Below, piece by piece: positions 18,786 to 28,121 of a DNA stretch of 64,000 nt (its first letter is position 1; every line of letters starts with the position of its first letter). The notes under the pieces were generated by a model. It saw only the letters and a list, made by a program, of their open reading frames with translations, made no database searches and was not told the DNA's origin. Where the stretch lies: assembly GCA_963697965.1 (NCBI GenBank), contig OY969108.1:2790001-2854000 (forward strand), given 5' to 3'. Made by a program: the position numbers and the translations under genes. This DNA comes from JAPLJC01 sp963697965. Lineage in GTDB: Bacteria; Desulfobacterota; Desulfobaccia; Desulfobaccales; 0-14-0-80-60-11.

Positions 18786-20075
18786 ATGAGCGAGATCAAG
18801 GCCATGTACCGCACCGTGATGGCGGACCATTTTCCCCCGGAGATGACCATCAGCTTCGGCGACCAGAAGCTGCTCTATCGCAAGCGCACCTGGAAGCTGC
18901 CCGACGCCAAAGGGGAGGTCATCGAAATGGGGCTGCGGTACGGGGAGAACCCCGGCCAGGAAGCGGCCCTCTACGAACTGGTGGGGGGAAATCTGACCCT
19001 GGGGGGCTGCCACTTTCTGGACCCCGGCAACGCCCTCACCAGCGCCATCGATGAGGCGGCCATGCTCCAGGTAGGCAAGCACCCGGGGAAGACCAACTTG
19101 ACGGACCTGGACAACGGCCTCAATATCATCAAGTATCTTCAGTCCCGGCCCGCGACGGTGATCCTGAAGCACAACAACCCCTGCGGCGCCGCCTGGGCCG
19201 ACTCTCTGGCCGAAGCCTACGCTCGGGCCAACCTGGCCGACCGCATCGCCGCCTTCGGGGGCGCCGCGGTCTTCAACCGCCCCCTGGATAAGACCACCGC
19301 GGAACTCATCTCCGGAAACTACCTGGAGGTGGTGGCTGCCCCGGAGTTCGAGGCCGGCGTCCTGGATATTCTCAAAAAGGCGAAAGACCTGCGGATCATC
19401 AAAGTTCCCAATTTCGCCAAGCTGCAACACCTGGTGCACGCCCGCACCGTGGAATTCAAGGCCCTGATCGACGGGGGTCTCATCGTCCAGCAGTCGCCCC
19501 TGAACGCCATCCTCAAGCGGGAGGACTTCAAGCCAGCAGCAGCCACGCACCAGGGCCGGGAATACCGCTGCCGGCGCCAGCCCAGCGACCGGGAATACGA
19601 CGACCTCCTCTTCGGCTGGTGGGTGGAACAGGGCATCACTTCCAACTCGGTCATCTTCGTGAAAGACGGCTGCACCGTGGGCATCGGCACCGGCGAACAG
19701 GACCGGGTGGGAGTGGCGGAGATCGCCGTCTTCAAAGCCTATACCAAATACGCCGACACCCTCTGCTTCAAGCACTTCGGCATACCCTATAAACAGCTGG
19801 AATTGGAGATCCTCCAGGCCAAACGGGACGCCGCCGACCAGGTGGTCATCGACGTGGCCACCCAGGAGGCCAGGGGCGGACTCACCGGCTCCGTGATGAT
19901 CTCCGACGCCTTTTTCCCCTTCCGGGACGGGGTGGACGTGGGCATCCGCCAGGGGATCACCGCGGTGGCCCACTCCGGCGGCTCAGTGCGTGACTACGAG
20001 GTCATCGAGGCCTGCAACGAAGCCGAACCTCCGGTGGCCATGGTCTTCACCGGCCAGCGCTGTTTCAAGCATTGA
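18786..20075 (+). CDS. Stand-alone AICAR transformylase (PurH C-terminal domain protein)
   Basis: Transfers a formyl group from 10-formyl-THF to AICAR, the penultimate step of purine synthesis. The 429-residue protein matches only the transformylase half of PurH: GLRYGENPGQEAALYE, the KHNNPCGAA motif with the catalytic Lys-His, AFGGAAVFN, and AHSGGSVRDYEVIEACNE near the end. The N-terminal IMP cyclohydrolase (MGS-fold) domain is absent, and no separate gene for it is in the window. The start has a good ribosome site. A purine gene standing alone may be constitutively expressed; no operator was recognised. Confidence 0.9.
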   Translation: MSEIKAMYRTVMADHFPPEMTISFGDQKLLYRKRTWKLPDAKGEVIEMGLRYGENPGQEAALYELVGGNLTLGGCHFLDPGNALTSAIDEAAMLQVGKHPGKTNLTDLDNGLNIIKYLQSRPATVILKHNNPCGAAWADSLAEAYARANLADRIAAFGGAAVFNRPLDKTTAELISGNYLEVVAAPEFEAGVLDILKKAKDLRIIKVPNFAKLQHLVHARTVEFKALIDGGLIVQQSPLNAILKREDFKPAAATHQGREYRCRRQPSDREYDDLLFGWWVEQGITSNSVIFVKDGCTVGIGTGEQDRVGVAEIAVFKAYTKYADTLCFKHFGIPYKQLELEILQAKRDAADQVVIDVATQEARGGLTGSVMISDAFFPFRDGVDVGIRQGITAVAHSGGSVRDYEVIEACNEAEPPVAMVFTGQRCFKH

Positions 20076-20260
20076 GTAGTTGTCAGCATTCAGTAGTCAG
20101 TAGTCAGTAGTCAGCAAAGGCAAAATCGACTCAAAACTCGAAACTCCAGAGCTGACCGCTGACAACTGGAAATCCGCTAGCAGGATTCCTTCTTAATTCC
20201 CTCTCCCCCGATGGGGGAGAGGGCCAGGGTGAGGGGGAATTAACGCCGTTGCCGCTCCCA
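20076..20260. repeat. Heptanucleotide repeat and C-rich hairpin repeat
   Basis: The stretch after the AICAR transformylase stop holds a (CAGTAGT)n array at 20080-20117. A hairpin repeat follows at about 20185-20240 with arms of the type CCCTCTCCCCC and GGGGGAGAGGG. A closely related hairpin lies at 51781-51825, including the trailing words CCGCTCCCATTA, so it is a dispersed element. Confidence 0.7.
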
Positions 20261-20307
20261 TTAGTAAATTATCAGTCCCAATAACCGTTTGCCTTGGAGG
20301 CGCTGGA

Positions 20308-21109
20308 ATGAAAGGTTTCAGATCGGTCCACGTGGAAGGAAAAAATCTGGATGAGACCTGGTTTGAATTATTGAGACAACTCTATTACCACGGGCGCCGA
20401 TATAAAATCGATGCCGGCTCTTTTGCCGGGGCGGAGAGGTTGGAGTTTGACATGGTAAGCGGCACGATCCTGGAACCCATCCGCTACACTGAAGGGGGGG
20501 TGAGGCTGCCCCTGGCGGTGAGCGTACCCCAGGGAATTCCGGCGCCTACTTCGGATGAAGCCATCGAGAACTACTTCGTCGAATATTTGATGAACAGCGA
20601 ACTTAAACCCAATGAACACTACCGCTATTCCACCTGGTTGCGGGGGGGCAGGTACGCCATACCCAAACTGGCCTTGGAGGGCGTTAGGCAAGAGGGCCCG
20701 GCGCCTGCGGTGATCGTCCCCGACCAGGTGCAATGGTGTCTCGACCATTATAAGAGGGTGGGGTTTGGCAATAACCATTGCTGCATCGGGGTGGGCTACC
20801 CGGAATCAAACTTTGCCTATGACCAAGCGTACACGAATGAGAATGGAGCGAGGCACCAGTCCCTGTCTGAGGATAGTGGACACCAAGATCGTTAAGGAAG
20901 ACGGTAAAAACTATCTGTGTATGAACGTCTATTTCAGGTCCTGGGACTGCTATGGGGGCTGGCCTGAAAACATGGGAGGCCTGGCCCTGGTCCAGGAATA
21001 CATGGCCCAGGATTTGGGGGTGCGGACCGGAAGTCTAAGTTTTGCGTCTAAGGGTTTGCACGCCTATGATTTTCAAATAGACGCCTTGAAAGGCAGGATC
21101 GGAGTCTAG
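20308..21109 (+). pseudogene. Thymidylate synthase-family protein, frameshifted
   Basis: Two overlapping frames together encode one protein resembling the thymidylate synthases of methanogens and related bacteria (ThyA fold). The first frame (20308-20895) carries RYSTWLRGGRYAIP, QWCLDHYKRVGFGNNHCCIG and GYPESNFAYDQAYTNEN. The second (to 21109) continues with ERGTSPCLRIVDTKI, containing the probable catalytic cysteine in SPCLR, then VYFRSWDCYGGWPENMGGLA and SKGLHAYDFQI. The switch falls at about 20841-20846 and corresponds to one extra base. The start has a GGAGG ribosome site. If the indel is real the catalytic cysteine is lost and dTMP must come from another enzyme; if it is an assembly error the gene is intact. 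Confidence 0.75.
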
Positions 21110-21199
21110 GTTTTCGCTGAATCATGCGGGCGGCATCTTTCAGCAGTTAAAAAGGCAGAGTTGGGCCGCCTTCTATATTGTTTAATGAAGCATAAAAAT

Positions 21200-21928
21200 T
21201 CACATAAACTTTCTGCGCTTGAATGCTTCTACATCTTGACGTGAAAGTTCGAACCATTCACCACTCTTCCTTTTACCCTCAAATCTTTTGTGCCAATATG
21301 CTTCTACACCAACTGGATCATCCGTCCTTATTGTATGTATCACTTCAGCCCTTTCAGGAAGAACCAGTTTGAGCTCGTACTCGCGTCTGCCAGTGCTATT
21401 ACTTCTGCCGATTTTATAATATTTGCCGGATCTAACTAAGTAAACGGACCCAAAATCTTCAGCATTGCTTTCTTTATCGTTATTTTTAGATTTATTTTCG
21501 TTGGTGCAAATTGGCAAACAAATCTCAATTACATCTGATAACTTAGCGTGATTATTACAATATTCTAATATCATTCTTGCCCTTTGACGTTTTTCTCTCC
21601 CCATCCTGTGCTCAAAAGTTGAATGTGAAGGAAATGTACTGTCGTTGAATGCCCTTAACCTTAACTCGCCAACCGTGGGAAACCTTCCCAATTCTCTAAT
21701 GACTTCAATTAGCTTGTTTATAAGCAATTCTATATCATATGCTTCTTGTTTTTTGTTTGGTTCATAACCGGCCTCTCTTATAGCATCACCCCACTTTGCC
21801 CAATATTTTCCATACCAGTCGGAGATTTTTATCCCTGTTTCGTTTTTAAATCTTAGCCTCCCCAAAGGCACACCGGTATTTTCCTTAGTGGTTCTGATAA
21901 TTTCCTTTAATATGTAATCCTTTTCCAT
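21200..21928 (-). CDS. GIY-YIG-like (T5orf172/Mug113) nuclease domain protein
   Basis: 242 residues. The C-terminal 90 form a T5orf172/Mug113-type GIY-YIG domain: GSVYLVRSGKYYKIGRS is the GIY-like start, a conserved arginine follows in NSTGRREYELKL, then VEAYWHKRF with the family glutamate and histidine, and GEWFELSRQDV. The N-terminal half has a repeat seen with homing endonucleases (IKISDWYGKYWAKWGDAIRE). The sequence is clearly AT-richer than the surroundings, suggesting acquisition. Function in this cell is unknown; such proteins occur near phages and restriction loci. Confidence 0.75.
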   Translation of the reverse strand: MEKDYILKEIIRTTKENTGVPLGRLRFKNETGIKISDWYGKYWAKWGDAIREAGYEPNKKQEAYDIELLINKLIEVIRELGRFPTVGELRLRAFNDSTFPSHSTFEHRMGREKRQRARMILEYCNNHAKLSDVIEICLPICTNENKSKNNDKESNAEDFGSVYLVRSGKYYKIGRSNSTGRREYELKLVLPERAEVIHTIRTDDPVGVEAYWHKRFEGKRKSGEWFELSRQDVEAFKRRKFM

Positions 21929-21970
21929 ATCCGTGCCTCCGTGGCCTTAGCTGACGGCTGACAGCTCCAC

Positions 21971-22912
21971 TCAATAACCCTCATCATCCTCATCATTGGC
22001 ATCCAAGGTCCTGGGGTTCCCCTGCTTCACTCTCAGGGCCAATTTTGACGCCCTGGGCAGCGGCTCCCGGTAGCCGTTGTAGAGCTTCACCAGCTCCAGG
22101 TAGCGCAGGGGGTCGAAGTTTACGTACTGGTATTGCTGGTAGACCCTGCCCTTCCCCAGGTAGCTGTGCACCAGCAACCGCTGGAACTCCACGAAGCCCA
22201 CCGCCTTTTTGAAGGCGATCTTCTGGCTCATGAAATTGGGAGTCCGGTCCTTGTCCGGCAGGCGCACCGGGATAGGGTAGTTGACGAATTCTTCGGGGTG
22301 GAAGAGGCCCATGAGGTGCCCCAGTTCGTGGCACAACAGATTGGCCAGCCAGTTGCGGTTCAGGGAGTCATCATTGGGGTCGGCTCTCGACTGGAAATCC
22401 TCGAAGCGCTTGAAGGAGATCTGGGTCACCGACAAGGGCAGATGAGCAAAGGCGCACTTGCCCCGGCAGACCTGGAGGAAGCGCAGGCGAAAAGGCGGGG
22501 CCACCTCGAAGGCCTTGGAGCTCGCCTCCAGCCATTCCCGGTCGCTCAGCAGCTCCACCCGCAGCCGCTGGGCCGGGGCCAAAGCCCCGGGTTTGGGCCC
22601 CCCCGGGCAAAAGACCAGGTTCACCCCCATCCGGGCGAAAAACTGCTGCACCTGGCCCTCCACCAAGGCGATCATGCGGCGGCAGTCGGCCAGCTCCGGG
22701 CTGGGGGAGACATAGACCTCCACCTCCAGCTTCTTGGGAGCGAGGTCCACCGGTCCCAGGTCGCTGTAAGAAAAGAGGGCCGCCTCCTCCTGGGAAGTCT
22801 TTTGCAGGCTCCAGGCCGGGAATGCTGCGGCCAGTCCCCAAACCAGAGGCAGGATCAGCACCAGACCCAGAAAATATCTCTTCCTAGTCGATTTCCTCTT
22901 TTGCCCCATCAA
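21971..22912 (-). CDS. Exported or membrane-anchored metzincin-type zinc protease
   Basis: A 313-residue protein with a basic N-terminus and hydrophobic segment (residues 13-34, YFLGLVLILPLVWGLAAAF), so it is probably exported or anchored. The metzincin zinc motif HEXXHXXGXXH is complete at residues 195-205 (HELGHLMGLFH), and NFMSQ about 20 residues later could be the Met-turn. It resembles archaemetzincin and matrixin-like folds only in these motifs; the family is not recognised. The C-terminus is acidic (DANDEDDEGY). It stands alone between the GIY-YIG gene and a GTAG REP. Confidence 0.75.
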   Translation of the reverse strand: MMGQKRKSTRKRYFLGLVLILPLVWGLAAAFPAWSLQKTSQEEAALFSYSDLGPVDLAPKKLEVEVYVSPSPELADCRRMIALVEGQVQQFFARMGVNLVFCPGGPKPGALAPAQRLRVELLSDREWLEASSKAFEVAPPFRLRFLQVCRGKCAFAHLPLSVTQISFKRFEDFQSRADPNDDSLNRNWLANLLCHELGHLMGLFHPEEFVNYPIPVRLPDKDRTPNFMSQKIAFKKAVGFVEFQRLLVHSYLGKGRVYQQYQYVNFDPLRYLELVKLYNGYREPLPRASKLALRVKQGNPRTLDANDEDDEGY

Positions 22913-22949
22913 GATTCCTTTTAAAATGCGCCCGCAAACATTTATCTTA

Positions 22950-22972
22950 CGCAGGCTGAAGCCTGCGGCTAC
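22950..22972 (-). repeat. GTAG-headed REP palindrome
   Basis: On the minus strand this reads GTAG then arms CCGCAGGC and GCCTGCG around TTCA. The same stem family recurs at 27990-28060, 52482-52502 and 55124-55167. Confidence 0.75.
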
Positions 22973-23153
22973 AGTTAGAGCGCGGGCTGGCGCCTCTCCC
23001 TTCTAAAAATGCGAATGCTTCAAGCTGCACTAATGTGCTGTTTATGCGAAGGTTTCTACCGAAAACTGAAAACCGCAAACCGAAAACCGTCTTTACACCC
23101 CTTGCATTCCCGAAGATTTTTTATATAGTTAAAAAGTTTGAGGAGGATGGCTC

Positions 23154-23345
23154 ATGTCCTACGTCTGTGAAATCTGCGGCAAGCGCCCCGAGGTGGGCAA
23201 CAATGTCAGCCACGCCAACAACCACACCAAGCGCCGCTGGAAGCCCAATCTGCGCAAGGTCCGGGCCGTCCGCCAGGGCAGCGTGCGTTATCTGCGGGTG
23301 TGCACCCGCTGCCTGCGCTCGGGACTGGTTAATAAACCTGCCTGA
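23154..23345 (+). CDS. rpmB: 50S ribosomal protein L28 (zinc-binding form)
   Basis: Large-subunit ribosomal protein of 63 residues. It has the L28 core NNVSHANNHTKRRWKPNLRK and two CXXC pairs (CEIC at the start, CTRC near the end), the zinc-binding version. A strong GAGGAGG ribosome site precedes the ATG. It stands alone rather than with rpmG. Heptanucleotide repeats (GAAAACC-type) lie at 23048-23088 upstream. Confidence 0.96.
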   Translation: MSYVCEICGKRPEVGNNVSHANNHTKRRWKPNLRKVRAVRQGSVRYLRVCTRCLRSGLVNKPA

Positions 23346-23452
23346 TAGGGCTTTCAGACATCAGCTTTCAGCAGTCAGCTAAAAACAAAAACAGAAGCTC
23401 AAAGCAAAACCCAAAAACCAAAACCCTAAAGCCGAACGCTGATAGCTTCTTC

Positions 23453-25606
23453 CTACCCCGTCACCCTTCTTACCGAAATCACTTCCTTCAAACGCTTCAG
23501 GAACCCGAAGACCTTGTCCAGGTGTTGCTGGTCCGCCACCTGAATGGTGAACCGGGCAACGCCCCTGCGGTCCTGCGTTTCCACCGAGGCCCGGGTGACG
23601 TTGACGTCGGCGCTCTTCAAGGCGTTGGTAATGTCCGCCAGCAGGCCCGGCTTGTCCACGGTAACCACCTGGATTTTCACCGGGTAGACCTTCCCGGCGC
23701 CGCCGCCGTCCCATTCCGCCGGGATCTGGCGGACCTCCTCGGTGCTGGCCAGGTAGGAGCAGTCGGCCCGATGGATGGTGACTCCCTGCCCCCGGGTGAT
23801 GTAACCCGTGATAGGGTCCCCGGGGATGGGCTGGCAGCAGTTGGCCAGGCGCACCAGGAGGTCGTCCAGGTCTTTGATTTTGAGGCTGCCGCCCGCCTCC
23901 GGCTTAATTTCCCGACGCTCCACCTCCGGGGGCGCCCCTTCCGGCGGGGTCTGGGCCACCCGGAAGAGTTTACCGGTGATCTGCCCCGGAGAGAGCTTGC
24001 CGTGGCCAATGGCGGCCAGAAGGTCATCCACCCCCACAAAGGAGAACTCCTGGGTCACCCTTTTTAGCTCATCCCCTTCCTTGATCAGTTTTTGCAGACT
24101 GGCCCCGGACTTGCGCAGTTCCCGCTCCAGCAGCTCCTTGCCCAGGGTGATGCTCTGCTCCCGCTCCGCGGCCTTGAGCCACTGGCGGACCTTGTGCCTG
24201 GCCTTGGTGGTCTTGACAAACTGCAGCCAGTCCCGGCTGGGCTGGTGATGCGGCGAGGTGATGATCTCCACCATGTCGCCGTTCTGCAATTCGGTGCGCA
24301 GGGGCACCATGCGGCCGTTCACCTTGGCGCCGCTGCAGCGGTTCCCAACCTCGGTATGGATGGCATAGGCAAAGTCCACCAGGGTGGCGCCCCGGGGTAG
24401 TTCCTTGACCTCGCCGGTGGGCGTGAAGACGTAAACCTCCTCCGGATAGAGCTCCAGGCGCACCCCTTCCAGGAGTTCCTGGGGACTCTTCAAGTCCTTC
24501 TGGAGGTCCACCATCTGCTTGAGCCAGGTGAAGCGCTTGGCGTCTTGCTCCTTGAAGGCCCGGTGCTCCTTGTAACTCCAGTGGGCGGCGATGCCCTCTT
24601 CGGCCACCTGGTGCATCTCCCGGGTGCGGATCTGGATCTCCAGACGCTGGCCGTATTGGCCGATCACCGTCGTGTGAATGGACTGGTACATATTGGCCTT
24701 GGGCATGCCGATATAGTCTTTGAGGCGCCCGGGCACCGGCCGGAAAAGGGCATGGATCACCCCCAGGGCCTCGTAGCACTCGTGCACCGTATCCACGATG
24801 ATGCGAAAGGCCAGGAGGTCGTAAAGCTCATCCAGGGTGATCTGCTGGGCCTGAAGTTTGCGGTAGATGCTGTAGAAAGTCTTGAGGCGGCCGCTGACTT
24901 CATCCTTGATCCCGTGCTCTGCCAACTTTTCCCGGAGCAGTTGGCAGACCTCCAGGATGTATTTCTCCAGATCCCCCCGTTTGCTGGACAGACCCTCCTG
25001 GATCTGCTGGTAGGCCTCGGGCTCCAGGTAAAAGAAGGAGAGGTCTTCCAGCTCCGCCTTGATCCGGAACATTCCCAGCCTGCCGGCCAGTGGGGCATAG
25101 ATCTCCTGGGTCTCCAGGGCGACGCGCTTGCGCGCTGCGGGCTCCATGAACCCCAGGGTGCGCATGTTGTGGACCCGGTCGGCCAGTTTCACCAAGAGCA
25201 CCCGGATGTCGTAGGACATGGAGAGGATCATCTTGCGGATGTATTCGGCCTGCTGGGTCTGCCGGTCGCCAAAGACGAGCTGGCCGATCTTGGTGACCCC
25301 GTTGACGATATCCGTCACTTCCACGCCGAAGTACTCTTCCAGATCGTCCAGGGTGGCGGCGGAATCCTCCACCGTATCGTGCAGCAGGCCAGCGCTCACG
25401 GTGGCCGCCCCCAGGCCCATCTGGGCCAGGAAGTACGCTACTTCCAGGGGATGAAGAAGGTAGGGCTCACCGCTCAGGCGCAACTGCCCTTCGTGGGCCC
25501 GGGCCGAAAAGACATAGGCCTTTTCGATGACGGCGGTATCCGCCTGCGGATAGTGCCGGAGGACTTCCTCGATGATGTCCTGGAGGCGGATGATGCGGTT
25601 GGCCAT
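23453..25606 (-). CDS. Bifunctional (p)ppGpp synthetase/hydrolase (Rel/SpoT)
   Basis: Makes and degrades the alarmone (p)ppGpp. The 717-residue protein has all the parts: an HD hydrolase domain with HDTVED at residues 76-81; a synthetase domain with the RLKDYIGMPKANMYQSIHT segment; a TGS domain (VYVFTPTGEVKELPRGATLV); and a C-terminal ACT domain (QVVTVDKPGLLADITNALK). The intact HD motif argues for a bifunctional enzyme rather than RelA. It is on the opposite strand to rpmB, end to end, and follows proS by only 17 bases. Confidence 0.96.
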   Translation of the reverse strand: MANRIIRLQDIIEEVLRHYPQADTAVIEKAYVFSARAHEGQLRLSGEPYLLHPLEVAYFLAQMGLGAATVSAGLLHDTVEDSAATLDDLEEYFGVEVTDIVNGVTKIGQLVFGDRQTQQAEYIRKMILSMSYDIRVLLVKLADRVHNMRTLGFMEPAARKRVALETQEIYAPLAGRLGMFRIKAELEDLSFFYLEPEAYQQIQEGLSSKRGDLEKYILEVCQLLREKLAEHGIKDEVSGRLKTFYSIYRKLQAQQITLDELYDLLAFRIIVDTVHECYEALGVIHALFRPVPGRLKDYIGMPKANMYQSIHTTVIGQYGQRLEIQIRTREMHQVAEEGIAAHWSYKEHRAFKEQDAKRFTWLKQMVDLQKDLKSPQELLEGVRLELYPEEVYVFTPTGEVKELPRGATLVDFAYAIHTEVGNRCSGAKVNGRMVPLRTELQNGDMVEIITSPHHQPSRDWLQFVKTTKARHKVRQWLKAAEREQSITLGKELLERELRKSGASLQKLIKEGDELKRVTQEFSFVGVDDLLAAIGHGKLSPGQITGKLFRVAQTPPEGAPPEVERREIKPEAGGSLKIKDLDDLLVRLANCCQPIPGDPITGYITRGQGVTIHRADCSYLASTEEVRQIPAEWDGGGAGKVYPVKIQVVTVDKPGLLADITNALKSADVNVTRASVETQDRRGVARFTIQVADQQHLDKVFGFLKRLKEVISVRRVTG

Positions 25607-25623
25607 GGTTCAACGGTAGAAGT

Positions 25624-27372
25624 TCAAGGTTCAAGGTTCAAAGTTCCGGGGCTCTCATCTGCCTCGGTCTGTTCGGCAATCCGCTGCTTCAGAAAATCGG
25701 TCAAATCCTGGATCGAGACAAATTCCGGATTCCCAACGGAGCCCCGTTGTTTCACTTCCACCTGCCCCTTCTCCAGGGCCTTCGGACCGATGACCACTCG
25801 CAGGGGGATGCCCAGCAGATCGCAGTCCTTGAACTTGACCCCGGGGCGCTCATCCCGGTCGTCCAGGAGCACTTCGACGCCCGCGGCCGTAAGCACCCGG
25901 TGCAGCTCCAGGGCGCAATCCCGCACCGCGGCGTCGGTGAGAGAGATGGGGATCAGGCCCACCTGCACCGGCGCCAGGGCCATCGGGAAGATGATGCCCT
26001 GGGGGTCGTGGCCCTGCTCGATGGCCGCGGCCACGATGCGGCTCACCCCGATGCCGTAGCAGCCCATGTACATATACTGCTCGGCCCCTTCCTGGTCCAG
26101 GTAGACGGCCTTCATGGCCTTCGAATATTTGTCTCCCAGCTTAAAGATGTGCCCCACCTCGATGCCCCGCAGCAGGGCCAGCGTCCCCCCGCAGCGGGGG
26201 CAGGGGTCCTGGGCCGTGACGAGGCGCAGGTCGGCCACCTGGGCGATCTTCAGGTCCCGCCCCGGATGGACCCGCAGCAGGTGGTGATTATCCCGATTGG
26301 CCCCGGTGACCATGGAATCGAGGCGGGCCACCGCCTGATCGGCGTAGATGGGGATGGTCAGGCCCACCGGACCGGCAAATCCAGCCTCGGCCCCGGTAAG
26401 CTCCTGGACCCGGATCAGCCCCGCCAGCTCCAGGTCGGTGACCTTTAGGAGATTTTTCACCTTCACTTCGTTGACTTCGTGGTCGCCCCGGATCAGGACA
26501 GCCACCGGACCCCGCTCAGTCTCGTAGATCAGGGTCTTGACGATTTCCCGGGGGGAAATCTTTAGAAATCCGGCCACCTCCTCAACGCGGCGCATTCCCG
26601 CGGTGGCCACCAGCTCCCGGTCCCCCACGGGGGGGCCGGGGGCCGCCGCCCCCAGAGCAACCTCGGCCTTCTCCAGGTTGGCGGCGTAGTCGCAGCCCTG
26701 GCACGAGACCAGCAGGTCTTCGCCGGTGTCCGCCAGGACCATGAATTCGTGGGAAAAACTGCCCCCGATGGGGCCGGAGTCCGCCTCCACCACCTTGAAG
26801 CGGAGGCCGCAGCGTCGGAAAATGCGGTTATAGGCCTGGTACATCTCCCGGTAGCAGGCCTCGGCCCCGCCTTCGTCCGCGTGGAAGCTGTAAGCATCCT
26901 TCATGATGAATTCCCGGGAGCGGATCAATCCGAAACGGGGCCGAATCTCGTCCCGGAACTTGGTTTGAATCTGGTAGAGGTTGAGGGGCAACTGCCGGTA
27001 GGAATGCACCTCCCGGCGCACCAGATCGGTGATCACCTCCTCGTGGGTGGGCCCGAAGCAGTATTCCCGCTCGTGGCGGTCCAGGAAGCGCAGCAGCTCC
27101 TTGCCATACTCCGCCCAACGGCCGGACTCCTGCCAGAGCTCCCCTGGCTGCACCGCGGGCAGCAAGACCTCCAGGGCCCCGGCCCGGTCCATCTCCTCCC
27201 GGACGATCCCCTCCACCTTGGCGAGTACCCGCCGGCCCAGGGGCAGGTAATTATAGATGCCCGAAGCCACCTTGCGGATCATCCCGGCCCGCAGCAGCAG
27301 TTGGTGGGAAATCGCCTCCGCTTCCGCAGGCGTCTCTTTTAAGGTGGGAATCAGCATCCGGGAAAATAGCAT
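25624..27372 (-). CDS. proS: Prolyl-tRNA synthetase
   Basis: Charges tRNA-Pro. The start at 27372 gives MLFSRMLIPTLKETPAEAEA, the usual beginning; the 21 residues upstream in the same frame are unlikely to be translated. The class II catalytic core (motif 2 with FRDEIRPRFGLIRSREFIMK), the YbaK-like editing insertion between motifs 2 and 3, and the anticodon-binding domain are present, giving about 582 residues of the bacterial long type. A (GTTCAAG)n repeat lies between it and the rel gene. Confidence 0.95.
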   Translation of the reverse strand: MLFSRMLIPTLKETPAEAEAISHQLLLRAGMIRKVASGIYNYLPLGRRVLAKVEGIVREEMDRAGALEVLLPAVQPGELWQESGRWAEYGKELLRFLDRHEREYCFGPTHEEVITDLVRREVHSYRQLPLNLYQIQTKFRDEIRPRFGLIRSREFIMKDAYSFHADEGGAEACYREMYQAYNRIFRRCGLRFKVVEADSGPIGGSFSHEFMVLADTGEDLLVSCQGCDYAANLEKAEVALGAAAPGPPVGDRELVATAGMRRVEEVAGFLKISPREIVKTLIYETERGPVAVLIRGDHEVNEVKVKNLLKVTDLELAGLIRVQELTGAEAGFAGPVGLTIPIYADQAVARLDSMVTGANRDNHHLLRVHPGRDLKIAQVADLRLVTAQDPCPRCGGTLALLRGIEVGHIFKLGDKYSKAMKAVYLDQEGAEQYMYMGCYGIGVSRIVAAAIEQGHDPQGIIFPMALAPVQVGLIPISLTDAAVRDCALELHRVLTAAGVEVLLDDRDERPGVKFKDCDLLGIPLRVVIGPKALEKGQVEVKQRGSVGNPEFVSIQDLTDFLKQRIAEQTEADESPGTLNLEP

Positions 27373-27505
27373 AAACGCCCCTAACCGATCTAATTTTATC
27401 ACATCTGACTGGCGATATATATAAGCCGCCCGCATTGTCCCGGTGAGCGGTTTGTAGTCTCCTCTAACAACCTGGGCGAAGGATCATGACCCAAAAATAA
27501 ACATC

Positions 27506-27660
27506 TAGTGTAGTGGTTCAGGAAAACCTTAATAAAGGAACCCGCTTTATTCCCTCCCCCTTGATGGGGGAGGGTTAGGGTGGGGGTGATTATTTGTTCT
27601 GCTATCTCCAAAAGTTATCACCCTCCCCCCAATCCCCTCCCCTCAAGGGAGGGGGAGTTT
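27506..27660. repeat. CTAG-ended C-rich hairpin repeat (MITE-like)
   Basis: Starts with CTAGTGTAGTGG and contains long G-rich and C-rich arms (CCCTCCCCCTTGATGGGG ... CCCCTCAAGGGAGGG). It is related to the element at 31050-31240, which ends in the inverted form TTACACTAG. No coding capacity. A dispersed TA-targeting miniature element is the simplest reading. Confidence 0.6.
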
Positions 27661-27719
27661 TGGGGCCAAGGCGGTTCCCGCGGCTGGCTTAGGATGCCGG
27701 CGCCGCCTTTTCACCACTT

Positions 27720-27946
27720 GTAGGGGCGGACCCATGTGTCCGCCCTAACCGGTTCGCAACTTGTAGCATAACCGCGGCGGCAATGCCACCCCGAATAAGA
27801 CAAAGGGCACGGTTTGCCTGCCGTGCCCCCTATCGTAGCACAGGCGTCCCGCCTGTGGGTCTGCCTCTAGGCTGCGTTCAGTCACACAGGCCAGAGGCCC
27901 ATGCTACCGCGTCAGGGTAGCACAGGCGTCCCGCCTGTGAATCCGC
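27720..27946. repeat. Cluster of GTAG-headed REP palindromes
   Basis: Three REPs: about 27720-27746 (GTAG, arms GGGCGGAC/GTCCGCCC), 27834-27857 (GTAG, CACAGGCG/CGCCTGTG), and 27917-27938 (same stem). All are on the plus strand. No gene is seen between proS and the mobile element at 28319. Confidence 0.75.
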
Positions 27947-28121
27947 CTAGTGTCGTGTCTCAGGAAAATCTTAACAAAATATCAGGGGTTTATGTAGCCG
28001 CAGGCTTTAGCCTGCGCTCATTTTTCCTAATTATTTCGCAAGCTAAAGCTTGCGGCTACATTTTAAATGCCCATGGATAATGGAATTATTTAATAAAGAT
28101 ACATCTGAGACACGACACTAG
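27947..28121. mobile_element. 175-bp MITE-like element with CTAG-ended inverted repeats
   Basis: Both ends carry CTAGTGTCGTGTCTCAG, a 17-base perfect terminal inverted repeat (27947-27963 and the complement at 28105-28121). The CTAG ends imply insertion at a TA dinucleotide, as in IS630/mariner-type elements. The interior holds an inverted pair of GTAG-CCGCA REPs. It is non-coding. The right end shares CTAG with the next repeat, which begins at 28118. Confidence 0.75.
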
